In this document: positions 5,312 through 8,644 of the stretch, one piece after another
How the letters are laid out: each line of letters opens with the position of its first letter
How positions within the stretch are numbered: position 1 is the first letter of the stretch
Assembly (NCBI GenBank): GCA_030670375.1
Contig: DAOVBT010000057.1
Coordinates: forward strand, 1-8,644
Length of the DNA: 8,644 nucleotides
Source of the DNA: Candidatus Aminicenantota bacterium
GTDB taxonomy: Bacteria > Acidobacteriota > Aminicenantia > Aminicenantales > Aminicenantaceae
Direction of reading: 5' to 3'
Notes under the pieces: generated by a model
The model's input: the letters and a program-made list of their open reading frames with translations, nothing else
The model's database searches: none
Told to the model about the DNA's origin: nothing
Program-made: the position numbers and the translations under genes

Positions 5312-8275
5312 CTAGAAATCGAATCCGATCCAGAATTTTAAATCAAATTTTCCGTAAGATTTGATGCTGAAAGGACTGGAAATATCTGCAAGTTCCAACC
5401 GTTTCGCCCATTCGAAGTGTAACGGAAGTCCGAGGAAGAAAAATTGGAATCCAAAACCATAAGAACCGATAGCATCCGCTTCTCTCAAAATCGGGGTTCC
5501 CCACGGAGTAAACCCTTCAAATTCGTAGAATTTTGCGGGATATCCTTTGAGTTTTGCACGCGTCATATCAAAAAAGAACACGCCGCGGACTGGGCCAATC
5601 TGTCCTATGATTGTATTTGCAGCGTTCACCAGCGGAATTCTGAATTCCAGGTTTGCGTACCATCCCGTGTTTCCGACAATGTTGTAGTAATAAGAGGAGC
5701 GGACCTGGTTGTTTCCTCCCCAATAGAAAATATAAGGATTCCTTCCCATGCTGGCCATGACGTTGAGACGGAAGGCAAAAAGTGAGTCTCCCCCTATCGG
5801 CAGGTATTGGCGCAGATCAACCTGAGCCGTTGTGTTACGGATAAACCTGCTGGTCACCGGGATGGTTTGGGAGAGGCTGATTCTGAACGTATTTCCCGAG
5901 TAGGGACCATACATTCTGAAATTCGTCGTCTCGCCGATCAACGCAGCGGAAGCCGAAAGGGCGTTTCCGTTAAGGAAATATCCGTATGCTTGATTTTGCT
6001 GGCCGAGAGCCTGGTTGAAATAGGGATCGTAAAAATCTTCCTCATAATTGAGGAAACTAAGCCCTATCTGGGCTCTGTAATAACGATTGAAAGGGTAAAA
6101 ACCGTTAAAACTGGCGCCCATCATCGTTCTTGTTGCCATGGCATCTCTGTAGGAGAGGCGTTCGTAATAAATCGGATCCATGTAGCTATAAGGGGTGTAG
6201 TAAAAGATGGTGTATTGAAAGGCCTCGGCAATAAATTGGAATCTTCTTTTCAGGTTTGCATACGAAAAAGCATAAGACCGAAAGCTTCTTACTTGATAAG
6301 CAAGCAAGTTAAAATTGTGATCTCCCAAAAGATCGGAAAAGGAGAGCGCCGTGCCGCCATAGATCGAGCCATCGGTAGAAATGATTGCGCCGATCGGTGG
6401 CCGGTTGTTCAGGAAGAGTTTGCTCAAGCCTTTATACGGCTTAATCTTTTGCTCGTCGATATCAACGGTTACGATCGGTTCAAACCGTTCGAATTCCTCC
6501 TCATAGTCCATGTCAGCAAAGCTCATGGATTCTTCCACCTGGCCTTCCAGTTCGCTCTTGAAAATCTGAAAAGCCCCTTTATTGAAAGATGAAAAGAGAA
6601 TCATGTTGGGTTCATTGGGCATTGGAGAAGGAAAGAAATTGCCGGTTCTCACATCTGTGTATCGCAGGAGCTCTCCGGTTTCCAGATTGAGAGAATAGAT
6701 ATTGTGGGCCTCTTTTTTGTCGCCGGCGAAGAATAGCTCCTTGCCATTCTGTGAAAACGTTGGCGTAATCGTGTTCCCCGCCCCAAAGGTCAATTGCGTT
6801 CTCTTTTTCAGGTCGTTGAAGGGAGAGATAAAAAGTTTATCATAGGCATCCATACGGATGGTATAAGCGATGGTTTCTCCATCGGGGGATATGGCTGGCG
6901 CTTTTTCGAAAAGATCGTTGGAGGTTAGATTGAGAACTTCTCCGTTCGCAAGGTTCACTTTAAAAATATCATGTATCCCATTCTCGAAAGCTGTAAAAAG
7001 AAGCTCGTTTTTGTTGGGGAAAAAGCAGGGGGATGAAGGTTGGTCCTGAAGGATTTTTATATCCTGGACTATTTTCCCCGTAAGGGGATTGACTATAAAA
7101 AGAGAGTGTTTTTTTCCCGCACGCCCGAAAAAGGCGATCCGGTCCCCATCTGAGGACCAGGCAAGATCGCTTCCCTTGGATGGATCCACTTCGAATCTTA
7201 TGAACTCGTACTTGAGTGTGTAGCCCTTTGTGATGTTTTTAATCATTTTGCCATCTTTTGTGGAAAACAGGATGATGTCATAGTCCAAGTCTTTATAATT
7301 TGCTAACAAAGCGGCAACGATATCTCCGGATGGAGAGAGGCCAATCGAATAAGCATGATAATAGGGATTCATAGGGAATTCAGGGCCGATCGGGATGCTG
7401 TAGTCTTCGGGATTTTCTCTAGTCAGGAAAGGTTTGTATTTCGCACGGAGGTATTTTTTGAACTCGAAGTTGAATTCTTTGACAGGCATATCAAATGCCC
7501 GACGTATGGGATTTTGATTCCCTATAAGGGGGGCATTTTTCATGGAGTGCCAGAAATCTCGGATCCCATTTTTGCCGTATTTGTGTTCGATAAAATCAAA
7601 AAGGGCATGGCCAAAATCGTAATCCGGCGGCCGAGGGAGCGGATAGCGAGAGTAAAGATGGCCTCCTCCGGTAAGTTCGGGGATGCGGTCATTCAGCGCG
7701 GCGTCCCGAACGATCAACGCAGACCAAGGAGCCCAGGTCCGGGTGTTGTATTCGCAGTAACCTTCGAAAATCCATCCAGGAGGAGCGGAGAGAGCGTAAA
7801 GCACGCCGCCCGGAGATCCCCAGAGAATGTCATATTCGAAGACATGACTTAGCTCGTGCTCGATGAGGTCATGGATCTCATCGATGGGCATATCCCCTTG
7901 GATAGCGATTCGGTACAGGAGAGGCTCCGCTACACCAAGGACGCCTTCGGGGATTTGAAACAAGTTTGTCTGGTAAAAATCTGTGGAGGTTCTGTAATAA
8001 AGGAGGGGCACGGAAGCAGAGAGCTGGTGTTTGATATCCTCGCTAATAGATTTGTATGCGCTCTCAGCCAAGTTTGCGATTATTTTAAGGTCACGGGTGT
8101 CATCCGCGTAGTAAAAAATGTCGAAGTGGTCGGTTTTGTAGACTTTCCAGTCGAACTTTGTGTAGAGGACTTTATTCTTTCCATAATAAGGGAAGTAGAC
8201 CATTTGAGAAAAGCTTTGGCTTCCTCCGATTAAAACAATGAAAAAAAGGAAAAAGCATTTTTTGATGACTCGCAT
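5312..8275 (-). CDS. exported gluzincin-type protease / TolB-like β-propeller / outer-membrane β-barrel protein
   Basis: A 987-residue, three-part protein with a Sec signal (basic start, hydrophobic 7-18, likely cleavage near SQSFS-Q). Residues about 36-285 form a peptidase-MA-like domain with the zinc motif HELSH (140-144) and a downstream PGWIFEGYCEY, where E171 fits the third gluzincin ligand. Residues about 305-580 contain six PD40/TolB-type repeats, with cores near 311-340, 371-396, 416-442, 461-485 (AISPDGETIAYT), 505-531 and 549-575, enough for a six-bladed propeller. An acidic linker (about 580-605) leads to residues about 625-987, which are rich in aromatic alternating strands, include SFSDLLGDHNF (645-655), and end FWIGFDF with the terminal Phe typical of BAM substrates. 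The protease and propeller are probably periplasmic with the barrel in the outer membrane. The substrate is unknown. The start at 8275 has GAGGAG 5 nt upstream. The gene follows another after 17 bp. Confidence 0.85.
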   Translation of the reverse strand: MRVIKKCFFLFFIVLIGGSQSFSQMVYFPYYGKNKVLYTKFDWKVYKTDHFDIFYYADDTRDLKIIANLAESAYKSISEDIKHQLSASVPLLYYRTSTDFYQTNLFQIPEGVLGVAEPLLYRIAIQGDMPIDEIHDLIEHELSHVFEYDILWGSPGGVLYALSAPPGWIFEGYCEYNTRTWAPWSALIVRDAALNDRIPELTGGGHLYSRYPLPRPPDYDFGHALFDFIEHKYGKNGIRDFWHSMKNAPLIGNQNPIRRAFDMPVKEFNFEFKKYLRAKYKPFLTRENPEDYSIPIGPEFPMNPYYHAYSIGLSPSGDIVAALLANYKDLDYDIILFSTKDGKMIKNITKGYTLKYEFIRFEVDPSKGSDLAWSSDGDRIAFFGRAGKKHSLFIVNPLTGKIVQDIKILQDQPSSPCFFPNKNELLFTAFENGIHDIFKVNLANGEVLNLTSNDLFEKAPAISPDGETIAYTIRMDAYDKLFISPFNDLKKRTQLTFGAGNTITPTFSQNGKELFFAGDKKEAHNIYSLNLETGELLRYTDVRTGNFFPSPMPNEPNMILFSSFNKGAFQIFKSELEGQVEESMSFADMDYEEEFERFEPIVTVDIDEQKIKPYKGLSKLFLNNRPPIGAIISTDGSIYGGTALSFSDLLGDHNFNLLAYQVRSFRSYAFSYANLKRRFQFIAEAFQYTIFYYTPYSYMDPIYYERLSYRDAMATRTMMGASFNGFYPFNRYYRAQIGLSFLNYEEDFYDPYFNQALGQQNQAYGYFLNGNALSASAALIGETTNFRMYGPYSGNTFRISLSQTIPVTSRFIRNTTAQVDLRQYLPIGGDSLFAFRLNVMASMGRNPYIFYWGGNNQVRSSYYYNIVGNTGWYANLEFRIPLVNAANTIIGQIGPVRGVFFFDMTRAKLKGYPAKFYEFEGFTPWGTPILREADAIGSYGFGFQFFFLGLPLHFEWAKRLELADISSPFSIKSYGKFDLKFWIGFDF

Positions 8276-8280
8276 GATTT

Positions 8281-8286
8281 CTCCTC
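8281..8286 (-). promoter_or_regulatory. Shine-Dalgarno for the protease/propeller/barrel gene
   Basis: GAGGAG on the minus strand, 5 nt before the ATG at 8275 and within the 17-bp gap after the preceding stop codon. It fixes the start and supports a polycistronic message. Confidence 0.75.
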
Positions 8287-8292
8287 GGTTTT

Positions 8293-8643
8293 TTATTTGA
8301 TGAGATATCTTTCTTGGAATTGCTCTCCACCAAGAATCTGGCGAAAGAGCTTATCCCTTACATTTAGCATCATGTCATAAAAGGCAAAGTAGGCGGTCTG
8401 ATTCGGGTTTTTGTACGCTTTACTCTCTTTAAAAATTCTTGTGTAGAGAGCTTCTCCCGATTGTGTGTCGATGAGGTAGAGCTGAAGAGAAAGGGCGTAA
8501 AATCTGCGCTCCTCGATCCGTGATTCTTCAGGGAAGGGCTCCTCGAACCGTCTTTTTTTCGTGGATTTTATCGCTTTCCGGACTTCTTCCGTGTATTCTA
8601 GACTTCCGGTGAACAGGAGAATTCCCTTTTTGTCTGGAGAGAC
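8293..8643 (-). CDS. uncharacterised protein, C-terminal 116 residues (runs off right edge)
   Basis: An open frame enters from the right edge and stops at TAA (8295-8293). The visible part begins VSPDKKGILLFTGSLEYTEE and ends QFQERYLIK. It includes a basic/acidic stretch (STKKRRFEEPFPEESRIEER), then a strand-like block YALSLQLYLIDTQSGEALYT (49-68), then a helical end NQTAYFAFYDMMLNVRDKLF. The pattern 'LxLxLxDxxSGExLYxxxF' followed by a helix resembles periplasmic lipoproteins of the CsgG/TolB-N-like fold that measure or assemble envelope components. That is a loose resemblance and I do not assign a family. The N-terminus, where a signal peptide would be, lies outside the window. Codon use looks like that of its neighbour. 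The 17-bp gap to the protease/propeller/barrel gene implies co-transcription and perhaps a shared envelope role. Confidence 0.75.
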   Translation of the reverse strand, partial: VSPDKKGILLFTGSLEYTEEVRKAIKSTKKRRFEEPFPEESRIEERRFYALSLQLYLIDTQSGEALYTRIFKESKAYKNPNQTAYFAFYDMMLNVRDKLFRQILGGEQFQERYLIK

Positions 8644-8644
8644 T

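Noticed and set aside
4763..5341. 192-residue plus-strand open frame opposite dnaA and its leader
   Set aside because: It is antisense to the fully conserved dnaA frame, has no family resemblance, and would be read through the DnaA-box cluster. Treated as a shadow.
5807..6592. 261-residue plus-strand open frame opposite the barrel protein gene
   Set aside because: Antisense to a strongly supported coding region, with no recognisable domain and no ribosome site or promoter noted.
7355..8233. Two plus-strand open frames (165 and 125 residues) opposite the protease domain
   Set aside because: The minus-strand frame carries the HExxH and signal peptide evidence. The plus frames show no family motifs.

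Overview
This window is an ordinary-looking chromosomal segment from a bacterium with an outer membrane. It is centred on dnaA and dnaN and appears to contain the replication-origin signals around them. Three things indicate a diderm. The large protein at 5312-8275 ends in a C-terminal β-barrel with a terminal Phe. An ApbE-type flavin transferase carries a lipoprotein-like signal. No Gram-positive neighbours such as rpmH, rnpA or recF are present. The style of the DnaA and DnaN proteins and the protease/propeller/barrel protein would fit an Acidobacteriota- or Aminicenantota-like lineage, but that assignment is a guess from recall, not a measurement.

Left block (1-1571, minus strand): a nucleoside:H+ symporter-type MFS transporter is followed 73 bp downstream by the start of a Gfo/Idh/MocA-family oxidoreductase that runs off the left edge. 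A good sigma70-type promoter (perfect TTGACA) lies upstream of the transporter, so the two genes probably form one uptake/catabolism unit.

Centre-left (1606-2594, plus strand): apbE, an exported FAD:protein FMN transferase, is divergent from the transporter and convergent with dnaN. Only 3 bp separate the apbE and dnaN stop codons.

Replication block (2598-5311, minus strand): dnaA is followed by dnaN. The 116-bp spacer between them is extremely AT-rich, with a TAA trinucleotide run and one consensus DnaA box. The 165-bp region upstream of dnaA has an extended -10 promoter. Its predicted leader holds four DnaA-box-like sites, three of them in a 30-bp region that includes an 11-bp perfect inverted repeat. 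The layout resembles the bipartite origin described for Bacillus subtilis and Helicobacter pylori, with DnaA boxes and an unwinding element on opposite sides of dnaA. It also suggests DnaA autoregulation.

Right block (5312-8644, minus strand): the 3' end of an unrecognised gene is followed after 17 bp by a 987-residue exported protein. That protein combines a gluzincin (HExxH...E) metalloprotease-like domain, six TolB/PD40-type propeller repeats and an outer-membrane β-barrel. The two genes are very likely co-transcribed.

No tRNA, rRNA, CRISPR array, insertion sequence or phage gene was seen, and no gene-free stretch exceeds 300 bp. The points most worth following are the origin architecture and the three-part protease/propeller/barrel protein. 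I see no convincing evidence of a wholly new defence or mobile system.
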